Below, one piece after another: positions 1-7,481 of a DNA stretch of 8,568 nucleotides (position 1 is the stretch's first letter; every line of letters starts with the position of its first letter). Position numbers and translations under genes: made by a program. The notes below the pieces were generated by a model. That model was not told the origin of the DNA and made no database searches. It worked only from the letters and a program-made list of their open reading frames with translations. The DNA comes from Alphaproteobacteria bacterium (GTDB lineage Bacteria; Pseudomonadota; Alphaproteobacteria; Elsterales; Elsteraceae). The stretch spans positions 4,433 through 13,000 of the forward strand of contig JAAFHH010000036.1 of NCBI GenBank assembly GCA_013297545.1. The letters are read 5' to 3'.

Positions 1-1749
1 CCGGCGTTTGCTGCCGACGGCCTGTCACTCTACTACCTCGCCACGCCCTCAGGCTCGCCGCAGCTGTGGCAGGTGCGGCTCGACGGCGGCGCACCGACCC
101 AGTTGACCGACCAAGACGACCGCATCACCCTCGCCAAGCCATCGCCGGTCGATGGCAGCCTGGTCTATGGCACGGATGCGGGCGGTGATGAGCGCCAGCA
201 GCTGATCCGCCTGGTCGATGGCCAGCCGGTCGCCCTCACTGACGATCCGAAGACCATCCACGCTTGGGGCGGCTACCACCCCGACGGCACCCGCATCGCG
301 CTGACCGCCAATGACCGCGACCCCGCCTCGACCGATGTGCTGGTGCTCGACCTCGCAACCCGCACGCGGACCCGGCTGTGGCAGACCGGGGGGGCCTGCG
401 ATATCGCGGGCTGGACCCCTGATGGCGCCAAGCTCCTGGTGCTGTTGGCGCCGCGCATTCACGAAAGCCTGCCGGTCCTGATCGATGTCGCGACCGGTAC
501 GGTTGATCGGCTGACCGAACCGGGCGAGGTGCGCTTCCTCGCCCCGCGCTGGAAGAAGGATGGCACCGGCTTTTGGTGCCTGACCGACCTCCACGGCCCG
601 TTCCTGGCACTCGTGTGGTTCGACCTCGCCAGCCGAACCACCACACCCCTCTACCAGCCGCTGGCGGATATCGACCGCATCGCGGTGGCACCCGATCAGG
701 CGACGATTGCGTGTGTGGTCAACCTCGCCGGGCGCCATGTGCTCAGGATGTTTGACCTCGCGACCGGTGCGGTCAGCGAGGTGGCCGACCTGCCAGCGGA
801 CGGCGTGATCGGCGACATCAGCTGGGCGCCGGCTGCCACTGGCAAGCGCCTTGCGCTGGCGCTTGGCCGGGCGGTTGCACCGTCCACCCTATGGCTCGTG
901 GATCTGGACGCGCACTCAGCGGCACCGCTGCCGTGCCTGCCGATGCAACCGGCGACGCCGGCCGAGCCGCAAGCACCAGTGCTGCTGGGCTATCCCGGCC
1001 CCGATGGCAACCAAGTGCCGGCGTGGTTCTACCGGCCGCGCGGGGTTGCTCCGGCTGGCGGGTTGCCAGCGCTGATCTGGGTGCATGGCGGGCCGGCGAT
1101 GCAGGCGCAGCCGGAATTCCGGGCGGATATCCAATGGTGCCTGACCCGTGGCATCGCCGTGCTGGTGCCGAATGTCCGCGGCTCGACCGGCTATGGCCGG
1201 CCCTACACCGAAGCCGATGACCGGGAACGCCGGCCGGGTGCGATTGCGGATGTGGAATGGGGCCGGCGCTATCTGGCGGCACGCAGCGACATCAATGCCG
1301 GGCGCATTGCCATGATGGGCCAGAGCTATGGCGGCTGGATGGTGCTGGCGCTGGCCACCACCTATCCCAGCGGCTGGGCCTGCGCGATCGACTTCTATGG
1401 CATCGCGTCGTGGAGCACGTTCTTCCAGCACACCGGCCCCTGGCGCGTCGGCCACCGGGCTGCCGAGTACGGTGACCCGGTCGCGGATGCTGATTTGTTG
1501 CGCAGCCTGTCGCCGCTGGAGGCAGCGGACGAGATCGAAGTACCGATGCTGGTGGCGCAAGGCCAGACTGATCCGCGGGTCGCCCCAATTGAGTCCACTC
1601 AGATCGTCGCGGCCCTGCGACGGCGCAACCACCCGGTCGAGTTGGTGGAGATCGCCGACGAAGGCCACGGCTTTGTGAAGCGCCGCAACCGCGTGACTGT
1701 CTACCGCCGGGTCGCAGCGTTCCTTGACCATCACCTTGGCCGCGGCTGA
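1..1749 (+). CDS. S9-family serine peptidase (prolyl oligopeptidase / acylaminoacyl-peptidase-like), 5' end missing
   Basis: Likely a peptidase cleaving short peptides, with the propeller domain gating access to a hydrolase domain. The frame is open from base 1 with no start codon that must be used (a GTG at 73 is internal to propeller sequence), so the gene begins to the left. 582 residues are visible; S9 proteins of this type are usually slightly over 600, so little is missing. Residues 1 to about 310 hold propeller-like repeats (for example YHPDGTRIALT, GWTPDGAKLLVL, ISWAP). The catalytic domain follows: oxyanion motif HGGP near residue 362, NVRGSTGYG, nucleophile Ser442 in GQSYGG, Asp524 in GQTDPRV and His556 in DEGHGF. 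Triad order and spacing fit family S9. Its end overlaps the predicted ureD start by 26 nt, which suggests cotranscription with urease genes. Substrate, and cytoplasmic or exported location, cannot be told because the N terminus is absent. Confidence 0.93.
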   Translation, partial: PAFAADGLSLYYLATPSGSPQLWQVRLDGGAPTQLTDQDDRITLAKPSPVDGSLVYGTDAGGDERQQLIRLVDGQPVALTDDPKTIHAWGGYHPDGTRIALTANDRDPASTDVLVLDLATRTRTRLWQTGGACDIAGWTPDGAKLLVLLAPRIHESLPVLIDVATGTVDRLTEPGEVRFLAPRWKKDGTGFWCLTDLHGPFLALVWFDLASRTTTPLYQPLADIDRIAVAPDQATIACVVNLAGRHVLRMFDLATGAVSEVADLPADGVIGDISWAPAATGKRLALALGRAVAPSTLWLVDLDAHSAAPLPCLPMQPATPAEPQAPVLLGYPGPDGNQVPAWFYRPRGVAPAGGLPALIWVHGGPAMQAQPEFRADIQWCLTRGIAVLVPNVRGSTGYGRPYTEADDRERRPGAIADVEWGRRYLAARSDINAGRIAMMGQSYGGWMVLALATTYPSGWACAIDFYGIASWSTFFQHTGPWRVGHRAAEYGDPVADADLLRSLSPLEAADEIEVPMLVAQGQTDPRVAPIESTQIVAALRRRNHPVELVEIADEGHGFVKRRNRVTVYRRVAAFLDHHLGRG

Positions 1750-2557
1750 ACCCGCGCATCAACGCGCCCGCGGCAGTGCGGCCCTCACGGTCGCGGCCGG
1801 ACCCGGCGGGGCGCGGCTGGCGGCGCTTGACCAGTCCGCACCGCTGCGCGTGCTGTTCCCCGATGGCGATGGCCAGGAGCCACGCACGGCGGTGTTGGTC
1901 AATGTCGCAGGTGGGCTTGCAGGCGGGGACCGGGCGGCGGTGTCGCTCACCCTCGGCGCCAGTAGCCGGCTGACGGTGACGACACCGGCGGCGGAAAAGA
2001 TCTACCGCAGCCTGGGGCCACAGACCGAGATCGCCGCCCGACTGTCACTGGCCGATCAGGCCCTGTGCGAATGGTTGCCGCAGGAAACCATCCTGTTCGA
2101 TGGTGCCCGCCTGCAGCGGCGCATCGCCATTGATCTGGCCGGGCAAAGCCAGCTGCTCGCCGCCGAAATGTTGGTGCTGGGCCGGGCTGCGCGGGGGGAA
2201 GTGCTGGAGCACGGTGCGGTGTTGGATGCCTGGCGTCTCAGCCGCGACGGCCGGCTGATCTGGGCCGACACCTTGCGCTTGACCGACCCTGCTGCCGCGC
2301 GCGCCGATCGCTTTGGCCTCGATGGTGCCGGTGCGCTCGCAACCCTGCTGCTGGCGCTGCCTGATGCGGCACGGCACCGCGATCTCGCCCGGGAATTGGC
2401 GGCCGGCGGGGCGAGCCTGGTTGCACCCGGCCTGCTGCTCGCCCGCTGGCAGGGCGAGGCGGGAGCCGTGCGGTCGGCTGTCAGTGCGGCGATCACAGCA
2501 CTGCGCCATGCGGCATTCGGACACCCAGCGCGCCTGCCGCGGCTCTGGCGGACATGA
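1724..2557 (+). CDS. ureD: Urease accessory protein UreD
   Basis: UreD (UreH in some species) binds apo-urease and recruits UreF and UreG for nickel insertion in the cytoplasm. At 277 residues it matches the family length. Typical motifs are LRVLFP (41-46), NVAGGLAGGD (60-69), TTPAAEKIYRS (87-97) and WLPQETILFDGA (117-128). The start is uncertain: the frame is closed upstream by a stop at 1694, there is no ATG, and the candidates are TTG at 1724 and TTG at 1736, neither with a clear Shine-Dalgarno sequence. Both lie inside the last codons of the S9 peptidase gene, so translation is probably coupled to it. It is the first gene of the ureDABCEFG block and is followed after 43 nt by ureA. Identity is secure; only the first few residues are in doubt. 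Confidence 0.95.
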   Translation: MTITLAAAEPAHQRARGSAALTVAAGPGGARLAALDQSAPLRVLFPDGDGQEPRTAVLVNVAGGLAGGDRAAVSLTLGASSRLTVTTPAAEKIYRSLGPQTEIAARLSLADQALCEWLPQETILFDGARLQRRIAIDLAGQSQLLAAEMLVLGRAARGEVLEHGAVLDAWRLSRDGRLIWADTLRLTDPAAARADRFGLDGAGALATLLLALPDAARHRDLARELAAGGASLVAPGLLLARWQGEAGAVRSAVSAAITALRHAAFGHPARLPRLWRT

Positions 2558-2560
2558 TCT

Positions 2561-2574
2561 GGCATGCGGCATGC
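2561..2574. repeat. Perfect tandem 7-mer GGCATGC x2 in the ureD-ureA gap
   Basis: The 43-nt gap between ureD and ureA contains two directly adjacent copies of GGCATGC, at 2561-2567 and 2568-2574. Each contains the palindrome GCATGC. A short hairpin (GGCA, 4-nt loop, TGCC) could form at 2568-2579. There is no T-run after it, so it is not a convincing terminator. It may be chance in GC-rich DNA or a minor mRNA structure; no function is claimed. Confidence 0.45.
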
Positions 2575-2587
2575 TTGCCCAGCGATC

Positions 2588-2599
2588 GGAGAGGTGAGG
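2588..2599 (+). promoter_or_regulatory. Shine-Dalgarno region of ureA
   Basis: A purine-rich stretch, GGAGAGGTGAGG, ends just before the ureA ATG at 2601. It is the strongest ribosome-binding site seen in the operon. It fixes the ureA start and fits a structural subunit that needs high expression. Confidence 0.75.
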
Positions 2600-2600
2600 C

Positions 2601-2903
2601 ATGAACCTGACACCGCGGGAAAAGGACAAGCTGTTGGTCGCCATGGCGGCGATGGTGGCGCGCCGGCGGCTGGAACGCGGCGTGAAGCTCAATCATCCCG
2701 AAGCCATCGCCTTGATCACCGACTTCGTCGTCGAAGGGGCCCGCGATGGCCGCACGGTGGCCGATTTGATGCGCGATGGTGGCCAAGTGATCACCCGCGC
2801 CCAGGTGATGGCGGGGGTGGCCGAGATGATCCACGAAATCCAGGTCGAAGCGACATTTCCAGACGGCACCAAGTTGGTCACCGTCCACGAGCCGATCCGA
2901 TGA
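2601..2903 (+). CDS. ureA: Urease subunit gamma UreA
   Basis: Smallest structural subunit of urease, part of the (UreABC)3 complex that hydrolyses urea to ammonia and carbamate in the cytoplasm. The 100-residue product has the full family length and pattern: LTPREKDKLL at the N terminus, RRRLERGVKLNHPEA (21-35), then a C-terminal part with GRTVADLM, VMAGVAEMI and VEATFPDGTKLVTVHEPI. It is a separate gene, as usual in proteobacteria, and not fused to the beta subunit as in Helicobacter. The ATG is preceded by a good Shine-Dalgarno sequence. Its stop overlaps the ureB start in an ATGA. Confidence 0.98.
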   Translation: MNLTPREKDKLLVAMAAMVARRRLERGVKLNHPEAIALITDFVVEGARDGRTVADLMRDGGQVITRAQVMAGVAEMIHEIQVEATFPDGTKLVTVHEPIR

Positions 2904-3205
2904 TCCCGGGCGAATTGTTCCCGGCCGAGGGCGAGATCGAACTCAACGCCGGCCGCGCGGTGACGGAGCTCACGGTCGCCAACACCGGTGACCGGCCGGT
3001 GCAGGTGGGCAGCCACTATCACTTCGCCGAAACCAACCCGGAGCTGCACTTCGACCGCGCCGCCGCGCGCGGCCAGCGCCTCGATATCCCGGCCGGCACG
3101 GCGGTGCGCTTTGAGCCCGGCCAAGTGCGCCACGTCCGCCTGATCCCGTATGCGGGCAAGCGCATCGTCCACGGGTTCCGTGGGCTGACCGAAGGAGCGC
3201 TCTAG
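2900..3205 (+). CDS. ureB: Urease subunit beta UreB
   Basis: Structural subunit of the urease trimer, 101 residues, normal length for the separate beta subunit. Family motifs include MIPGELF at the start, VGSHYHFAETNPELHFDR (36-53), RLDIPAGTAVRFEPGQ (60-75) and a C-terminal LIPYAGKRIVHGFRGL. The same frame stays open upstream to 2564, but that part overlaps ureA and has no UreB similarity; the ATG at 2900, in an ATGA overlap with the ureA stop, gives the canonical N terminus. There is no strong ribosome-binding site, consistent with translational coupling to ureA. ureC follows after 2 nt. Confidence 0.98.
   Translation: MIPGELFPAEGEIELNAGRAVTELTVANTGDRPVQVGSHYHFAETNPELHFDRAAARGQRLDIPAGTAVRFEPGQVRHVRLIPYAGKRIVHGFRGLTEGAL
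3192..3197 (+). promoter_or_regulatory. Shine-Dalgarno sequence of ureC
   Basis: AAGGAG lies inside the last codons of ureB, 10 nt before the ATG at 3208. It supports 3208 over the in-frame ATG at 3214 as the start of ureC. Confidence 0.7.
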
Positions 3206-3207
3206 CC

Positions 3208-4920
3208 ATGGCGATGCGTCTTTCCCGCCGCGCCTACGCTGGCATGTACGGCCCGACCACCGGTGATCGCCTGCGGTTGGCCGATACCGACCTCATCATC
3301 GCAGTCGAACGCGACCTCACGACCTATGGGGAGGAAGTGAAGTTCGGCGGCGGCAAAGTGATCCGCGATGGCATGGGCCAGTCCCAAGTCACGCGCGCTG
3401 GCGGGGCGATGGATACCGTGATCACCAACGTGCTGATCATCGATCACACCGGCATCTACAAGGCCGATGTTGGCTTGAAGGACGGGCGCATCGCCGCGAT
3501 CGGCAAAGCCGGCAATCCAGATACCCAACCGGGGGTCACCATCATCATTGGTCCCGGCACGGAAATCTTGGCGGGCGAAGGGCGCATTCTCACCGCTGGC
3601 GGGATTGACCCGCACATCCACTTCATCTGCCCGCAGCAGATTGAAGAAGCGCTGGCGTCCGGCATCACCACCATGTTCGGCGGCGGCACGGGTCCCGCGC
3701 ACGGCACGCTCGCGACCACCTGCACGCCCGGCCCCTGGCACCTTGCCCGGATGCTGCAGGCAGCCGAAGCATTTCCGATGAACCTCGGCTTCCTGGGCAA
3801 GGGCAACGCGGCTCTGCCGGCGGGCCTCGAAGAACAGATCATCGCCGGTGCCTGCGGCCTGAAGCTGCACGAAGATTGGGGCACCACGCCGAAAGCGATC
3901 GACACCTGCCTCGATGTTGCGGACCGCTTCGATGTCCAGGTCGCGATCCATTCGGACACGCTGAATGAAAGCGGTTTTGTCGATGAGACGATCCGCGCAG
4001 TCGCCGGGCGCACCATCCAGGCGTTCCACACCGAAGGGGCCGGAGGCGGGCACGCGCCCGATATCCTGAAGGTGATCGGCGAGGCGAATTTCCTGCCATC
4101 ATCCACCAACCCGACGATGCCCTACACCGTGAACACGGTGGACGAGCATCTCGACATGCTGATGGTCTGCCATCACTTGGACCCGCGCATTCCCGAAGAC
4201 GTCGCGTTCGCCGAAAGCCGGATCCGCAAGGAAACCATCGCGGCCGAAGATATCCTGCACGACCTCGGCGCGATCAGCATGATGAGCTCCGACAGCCAAG
4301 CCATGGGCCGGGTGGGCGAAGTGATCATCCGCACTTGGCAGACCGCGCATAAGATGAAAGTCCAGCGCGGGTCCCTGCCGGGGGAGGTGGGCGACACCGA
4401 CAATCTGCGCGTGCGGCGCTACATCGCGAAGTACACGATCAACCCGGCGATCGCCCAGGGCATCGCGGCCCATGTCGGGTCGATCGAGGTTGGTAAGTTG
4501 GCCGACCTCGTGCTGTGGTCGCCCGCGTTTTTCGGCGTGAAGCCAGACTATGTCTTGAAGTGCGGGTCGATCGCGATGGCGCCGATGGGCGATCCCAACG
4601 CGTCGATCCCGACGCCGCAGCCGGTCCACTACCGGCCGATGTTCGGCAGTTTTGGCCGTGCCGGCGTGCTGTCATCGGTTACCTTCACGTCGAAGGCAGC
4701 CCTCGACGCGGATATCGGCCGCACCTTGGGGCTAACCCGGCCGATGCTGGCGGTCGCCAACACCCGTGGTGGCATCTCCAAACGTGACATGGTGCTGAAT
4801 GATGCGTTGCCGCGCATCGAGGTCGATCCCGAAACCTATGAAGTGCGCGCAGACGGCGAACTCTTGATCTGCGAGCCGGCCAGCATCCTGCCGATGGCGC
4901 AGCGCTACTTCCTGTTCTGA
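3208..4920 (+). CDS. ureC: Urease subunit alpha UreC (catalytic, nickel-binding)
   Basis: Catalytic subunit carrying the dinuclear nickel centre. It is 570 residues, full length for the family, beginning SRRAYAGMYGPTTGDRLRL. All active-site residues known from Klebsiella urease are present with an offset of +2: His136 and His138 in GGIDPHIHF, the lysine to be carbamylated Lys219 and His221 in GLKLHEDWG, His248 in AIHSDTLNE, His274 in FHTEGAGGGH, the mobile-flap Cys321 and His322 in MVCHH, and Asp362 in SSDSQAMGR. The protein ends in the typical AQRYFLF. I therefore expect an active enzyme once UreDEFG load nickel. It starts 2 nt after ureB and ends 8 nt before ureE. Confidence 0.99.
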   Translation: MAMRLSRRAYAGMYGPTTGDRLRLADTDLIIAVERDLTTYGEEVKFGGGKVIRDGMGQSQVTRAGGAMDTVITNVLIIDHTGIYKADVGLKDGRIAAIGKAGNPDTQPGVTIIIGPGTEILAGEGRILTAGGIDPHIHFICPQQIEEALASGITTMFGGGTGPAHGTLATTCTPGPWHLARMLQAAEAFPMNLGFLGKGNAALPAGLEEQIIAGACGLKLHEDWGTTPKAIDTCLDVADRFDVQVAIHSDTLNESGFVDETIRAVAGRTIQAFHTEGAGGGHAPDILKVIGEANFLPSSTNPTMPYTVNTVDEHLDMLMVCHHLDPRIPEDVAFAESRIRKETIAAEDILHDLGAISMMSSDSQAMGRVGEVIIRTWQTAHKMKVQRGSLPGEVGDTDNLRVRRYIAKYTINPAIAQGIAAHVGSIEVGKLADLVLWSPAFFGVKPDYVLKCGSIAMAPMGDPNASIPTPQPVHYRPMFGSFGRAGVLSSVTFTSKAALDADIGRTLGLTRPMLAVANTRGGISKRDMVLNDALPRIEVDPETYEVRADGELLICEPASILPMAQRYFLF

Positions 4921-4928
4921 GGCACCCG

Positions 4929-5429
4929 ATGTCGGACCATCCGCTTGCCCGCGCCACCACCCTGTACGCCGCTGGCACCTGGCCAGCGGACCAAGTGCGC
5001 GACACCGTCACCCTCGATTTCGACGACCGGCACCGCCGCCGCAAGCGCTATATCGGGGCGGGCGGTCTTGCCTTCCTGCTCGACCTCGCAGACGCGCAAG
5101 TGCTGCGCGATGGCGATGGCTTGGCGCTTGAGGGCGGCGGATACATCGCCGTGCGCGCCGCGCCTGAGCCGCTGATCGAAGTGACGGCCCACAGTCCGGC
5201 CGAGCTTGCGCGTCTCGCCTGGCACCTCGGCAACCGCCACTTGCCGGCGGAAATTGCCGGCGCGCGCATCCTGATCCGCCACGATCACGTGATCCTGCAC
5301 ATGTTGGCGGGGCTCGGCGCCACCGTGCGCGAGGTGCACGCGCCGTTCAATCCGGAAGGCGGTGCCTACGGTGAACACAACCGCGCGCCGCACCACCCGC
5401 ACGGGCACGGCCATGATCACGGTGATTGA
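4929..5429 (+). CDS. ureE: Urease nickel metallochaperone UreE
   Basis: Dimeric nickel-binding protein that supplies Ni2+ to the UreG-containing activation complex. It has 166 residues: an N-terminal beta domain (LDFDDRHRRRKR, 29-40, and DGDGLALEGG) and a metal-binding domain with WHLGNRH (98-104). His104 matches the conserved dimer-interface nickel ligand. RHDHVILHMLAGLGA (117-131) and HAPFNPEGGAYG follow. The C terminus is histidine-rich, with 7 His in the last 17 residues, as in nickel-storing UreE of Klebsiella. The start follows TGAGG (4918-4922), which includes the ureC stop. The last 17 nt overlap ureF. Confidence 0.97.
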   Translation: MSDHPLARATTLYAAGTWPADQVRDTVTLDFDDRHRRRKRYIGAGGLAFLLDLADAQVLRDGDGLALEGGGYIAVRAAPEPLIEVTAHSPAELARLAWHLGNRHLPAEIAGARILIRHDHVILHMLAGLGATVREVHAPFNPEGGAYGEHNRAPHHPHGHGHDHGD

Positions 5430-6108
5430 GCCCGGGGCACTGGCGCGGTTGATGGCGTGGCTGTCGCCGGCCTATCCGGTCGGCGCGTTTTCCTACAGCC
5501 ACGGCCTCGAGATGGCGGTGGAGGAGGGGGCGGTGACATCGCGCGACGACCTGGTCGCCTATATCACCACCGCCCTGCTGCAGGGCGCTGGTGCGGTGGA
5601 TGGCGGGTTGCTGGCACTCGCCTGGGCGGCCGCGGCGTCGGGCGATGATCCGGCCCTCGATGAGATCACCGACCTCGCCGCCGCCTGGCGCGGCTCGCAG
5701 GAATTGGCGCTGGAGGCGACCCAGCCGGGGGGTGCCTTTGTCAGCGTGACGGTGCGCGCTTGGCCAGACCCCAAGCTTGCTGCCTACCAAGTCCGCCACG
5801 CCGGGCGGCTCACCCATGCAGTTGCCTTTGGCGCCGCAGCATCCTGGGCTGGCATTCCGGTGCGGGAGGCGTGTTTTGGCTGGCTGACTGCGTTTGCCGC
5901 CAACATCGTCTCCGCCGGGGTGCGGCTGGTGCCCCTGGGCCAGACCGATGGCCAGATCGCAACCGCGGCCTTGGTGCCGGTGGTGATGCGGGCAACCGAT
6001 GCCGCACTCAGCGTCACCAGCGCTGACGAGCTTGGCACGGCAGCGCCCACGCTCGACCTGTTGTCTATGCGACACGAAACCCAATACACGAGGCTGTTCC
6101 GCTCATGA
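5413..6108 (+). CDS. ureF: Urease accessory protein UreF
   Basis: UreF joins UreD and UreG on apo-urease and acts on UreG GTPase activity during nickel insertion. From the ATG at 5413 the product is 231 residues, normal for the family. Diagnostic motifs are LSPAYPVGAFSYSHGLE (17-33) near the N terminus and the C-terminal MRHETQYTRLFRS. The helical, alanine-rich middle is typical. The frame is open further upstream to a GTG at 5362, which would add a basic, threonine-rich stretch with no family match, so I prefer 5413; a GTG at 5422 is another possibility. The start lies inside the DNA coding for the His-rich UreE tail. The stop overlaps the ureG ATG in an ATGA. Confidence 0.96.
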   Translation: MITVIEPGALARLMAWLSPAYPVGAFSYSHGLEMAVEEGAVTSRDDLVAYITTALLQGAGAVDGGLLALAWAAAASGDDPALDEITDLAAAWRGSQELALEATQPGGAFVSVTVRAWPDPKLAAYQVRHAGRLTHAVAFGAAASWAGIPVREACFGWLTAFAANIVSAGVRLVPLGQTDGQIATAALVPVVMRATDAALSVTSADELGTAAPTLDLLSMRHETQYTRLFRS

Positions 6109-6716
6109 CCCATGGTCCGTTTCGCGTTGGGGTTGGTGGCCCGGTCGGCTCTGGCAAGACGGCACTGGTGGAGCGCCTGTGCAAAGCGATGCGTGATGGC
6201 CACGACGTCGCCGCCATCACCAACGACATCTACACCAAAGAAGACGCGGAGTTCCTGACCCGCAGCGGTGCCCTCTCGCCCGATCGGATCATGGGGGTGG
6301 AAACCGGCGGCTGCCCGCACACGGCGATCCGCGAGGATGCCTCGATCAACCTCGCCGCGGTGGCGGATATGAGTGCGCGGTTTCCGGGCCTCGAACTGCT
6401 GTTCATTGAAAGCGGTGGCGACAATCTGGCTGCCACCTTCAGCCCGGAATTGGCGGATCTGACGATCTACGTCATCGACGTCTCGGCCGGTGACAAGATC
6501 CCGCGCAAAGGTGGGCCTGGGATCACGCGCAGCGACTTGCTGGTGATCAACAAGATCGACCTAGCACCCCTGGTCGGGGCTGACCTCAGCGTGATGGACC
6601 GCGACGCGAAGAAAATGCGCGGCAGCCGGCCGTTTCTGTTCACCAACCTGAAGGAAAACCGCGGGGTGGCGGAGATTGCCGCGTTCATCCGGGTCTCCGG
6701 TGGGCTTGGTGCGTGA
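6105..6716 (+). CDS. ureG: Urease accessory GTPase UreG
   Basis: SIMIBI-class GTPase that couples GTP hydrolysis to nickel delivery into urease, with UreD and UreF. It is 203 residues, full length. Visible motifs: P-loop GGPVGSGKT (11-19), NDIYTKEDAEFL (40-51), the invariant metal-binding Cys70-Pro71-His72 in ETGGCPHTAIREDAS, ESGGDNLAATFSPEL (102-116) and the guanine-specificity motif NKID (149-152). The ATG overlaps the ureF stop, with GAGG at 6090-6093 as a possible ribosome-binding site. This is the last gene of the urease block; the next gene is on the other strand, 9 nt away. No nickel permease or urea channel gene follows. Confidence 0.98.
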   Translation: MTHGPFRVGVGGPVGSGKTALVERLCKAMRDGHDVAAITNDIYTKEDAEFLTRSGALSPDRIMGVETGGCPHTAIREDASINLAAVADMSARFPGLELLFIESGGDNLAATFSPELADLTIYVIDVSAGDKIPRKGGPGITRSDLLVINKIDLAPLVGADLSVMDRDAKKMRGSRPFLFTNLKENRGVAEIAAFIRVSGGLGA

Positions 6717-6725
6717 TCGCCTGAC
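6717..6725. other. 9-nt convergent junction between the urease and ABC transporter operons
   Basis: Only 9 nt separate the ureG stop (TGA, 6714-6716) from the permease stop (TAG on the minus strand, 6728-6726). No intrinsic terminator with a T-run is visible on either strand here. Each transcript must therefore end by another mechanism, such as Rho or termination inside the opposing gene, or run into the neighbouring gene. Confidence 0.7.
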
Positions 6726-7481
6726 CTAACGGCGCCAGAACACCACGCGTTTGTGCACGGCGGCGAGCGTCAGACCCAAGCAGGCGCCAATCAGCGCCAG
6801 GCTCACAATCGCGGCGAACATGACCGAGACGTTCAAGTCGGTTGCGAAGGTTTTGATCAGGTGACCAAGGCCCGCACGCGACGCGATGAATTCGGACACC
6901 ACGCAGCCAACGAACGACAACACGAGGGCAACCTGCAGGGCGGAGAACACGTGGTCCGCCGCCCCCGGCAGTTTGACATCGCGCAAGATGCGCAAGCGGT
7001 TGGCGGCAGACGCCCGGTAGAGGTCGACCAAGCGCGGATCGGCTGCCTGAATGCCGGCGACCACATTCACGAACACCGGGAAAAAGCACAGCAAGGCGAC
7101 CGTCGCGAGCTTGGAGGGCAGGCCGACGCCGAGATAGACGACGATCAGCGGTGCTACCGCGACGGTCGGCATCGACTGGATCGCGACCACCAGGGGATAG
7201 AACACCAGGCGCGCGATCCGCACCTCCGCCACGATCACACCAGCAATGACACCGAGGACCGCTCCGATCGCAAAGCCGCCGAGCGCCCCTTGCACGGTGA
7301 ACCAGGCGTGTTCCCAGAACGTGCCGCCGATCCAGCCGCGCCAGAGGGCGGCGCCGATTTCCGCCGGCATCGGCAACACGTAGGCCGGGATCGCGTAGAC
7401 CCGGATCAGGCCAACCCACAGCGCCAAGATCAGACAGAAGGTGAGCGCGGTTGCGGCAGCGAGTTTCAAGCCCTCACGCAT
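6726..7481 (-). CDS. ABC transporter permease, NitT/TauT family (permease 1)
   Basis: Inner-membrane permease of the SsuC/TauC/NrtB-like group. From the ATG at 7481 it is 251 residues with about six hydrophobic segments (near 8-28, 62-85, 92-117, 124-144, 180-199 and 218-241). The binding-protein-dependent core includes AIQSMPTVAVAPLI (100-113), CFFPVFVNVVAG (132-143) and the EAA loop at 146-172 ending in VKLP. In that loop the usually conserved Gly is Ala159 (RASAANRL, where permease 2 has RAAGASRL). A longer frame reaches back to 7562, but it overlaps permease 2 and adds a Cys/Arg-rich, non-membrane stretch, so it is rejected. The ATG overlaps the permease 2 stop by 8 nt, so the two are probably translationally coupled. 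Substrate unknown. Confidence 0.93.
   Translation of the reverse strand: MREGLKLAAATALTFCLILALWVGLIRVYAIPAYVLPMPAEIGAALWRGWIGGTFWEHAWFTVQGALGGFAIGAVLGVIAGVIVAEVRIARLVFYPLVVAIQSMPTVAVAPLIVVYLGVGLPSKLATVALLCFFPVFVNVVAGIQAADPRLVDLYRASAANRLRILRDVKLPGAADHVFSALQVALVLSFVGCVVSEFIASRAGLGHLIKTFATDLNVSVMFAAIVSLALIGACLGLTLAAVHKRVVFWRR

Noticed and set aside
916..1734. Minus-strand open frame of 272 codons opposite the peptidase
   Set aside because: It lies fully antisense to the S9 catalytic domain, whose motifs are intact, and has no family features of its own.
2564..2899. Upstream extension of the ureB frame giving a 213-residue protein
   Set aside because: The extra part overlaps all of ureA and has no urease similarity. 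The ATG at 2900 gives the canonical UreB N terminus, so this is not a subunit fusion.
3202..4053. Long minus-strand open frame (283 codons) opposite ureC
   Set aside because: It is antisense to the conserved UreC coding sequence, matches no family I recognise, and is explained by high GC making reverse-strand stops rare.
5362..5412. GTG start giving a 17-residue N-terminal extension of UreF
   Set aside because: The extension is a basic Thr/Arg stretch not typical of UreF; the ATG at 5413 gives normal length and start. It cannot be fully excluded.
5387..5429. Low-complexity CAC/GGC-rich stretch as a repeat element
   Set aside because: It is explained by the coding of the histidine-rich UreE tail and is not an independent repeat.
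6707..6737. Possible hairpin (TGGTGC with GCGCCA) across the convergent junction as a bidirectional terminator
   Set aside because: The stem is only 6 bp with one G-U pair, the loop is about 20 nt, and no T-run follows on either strand.
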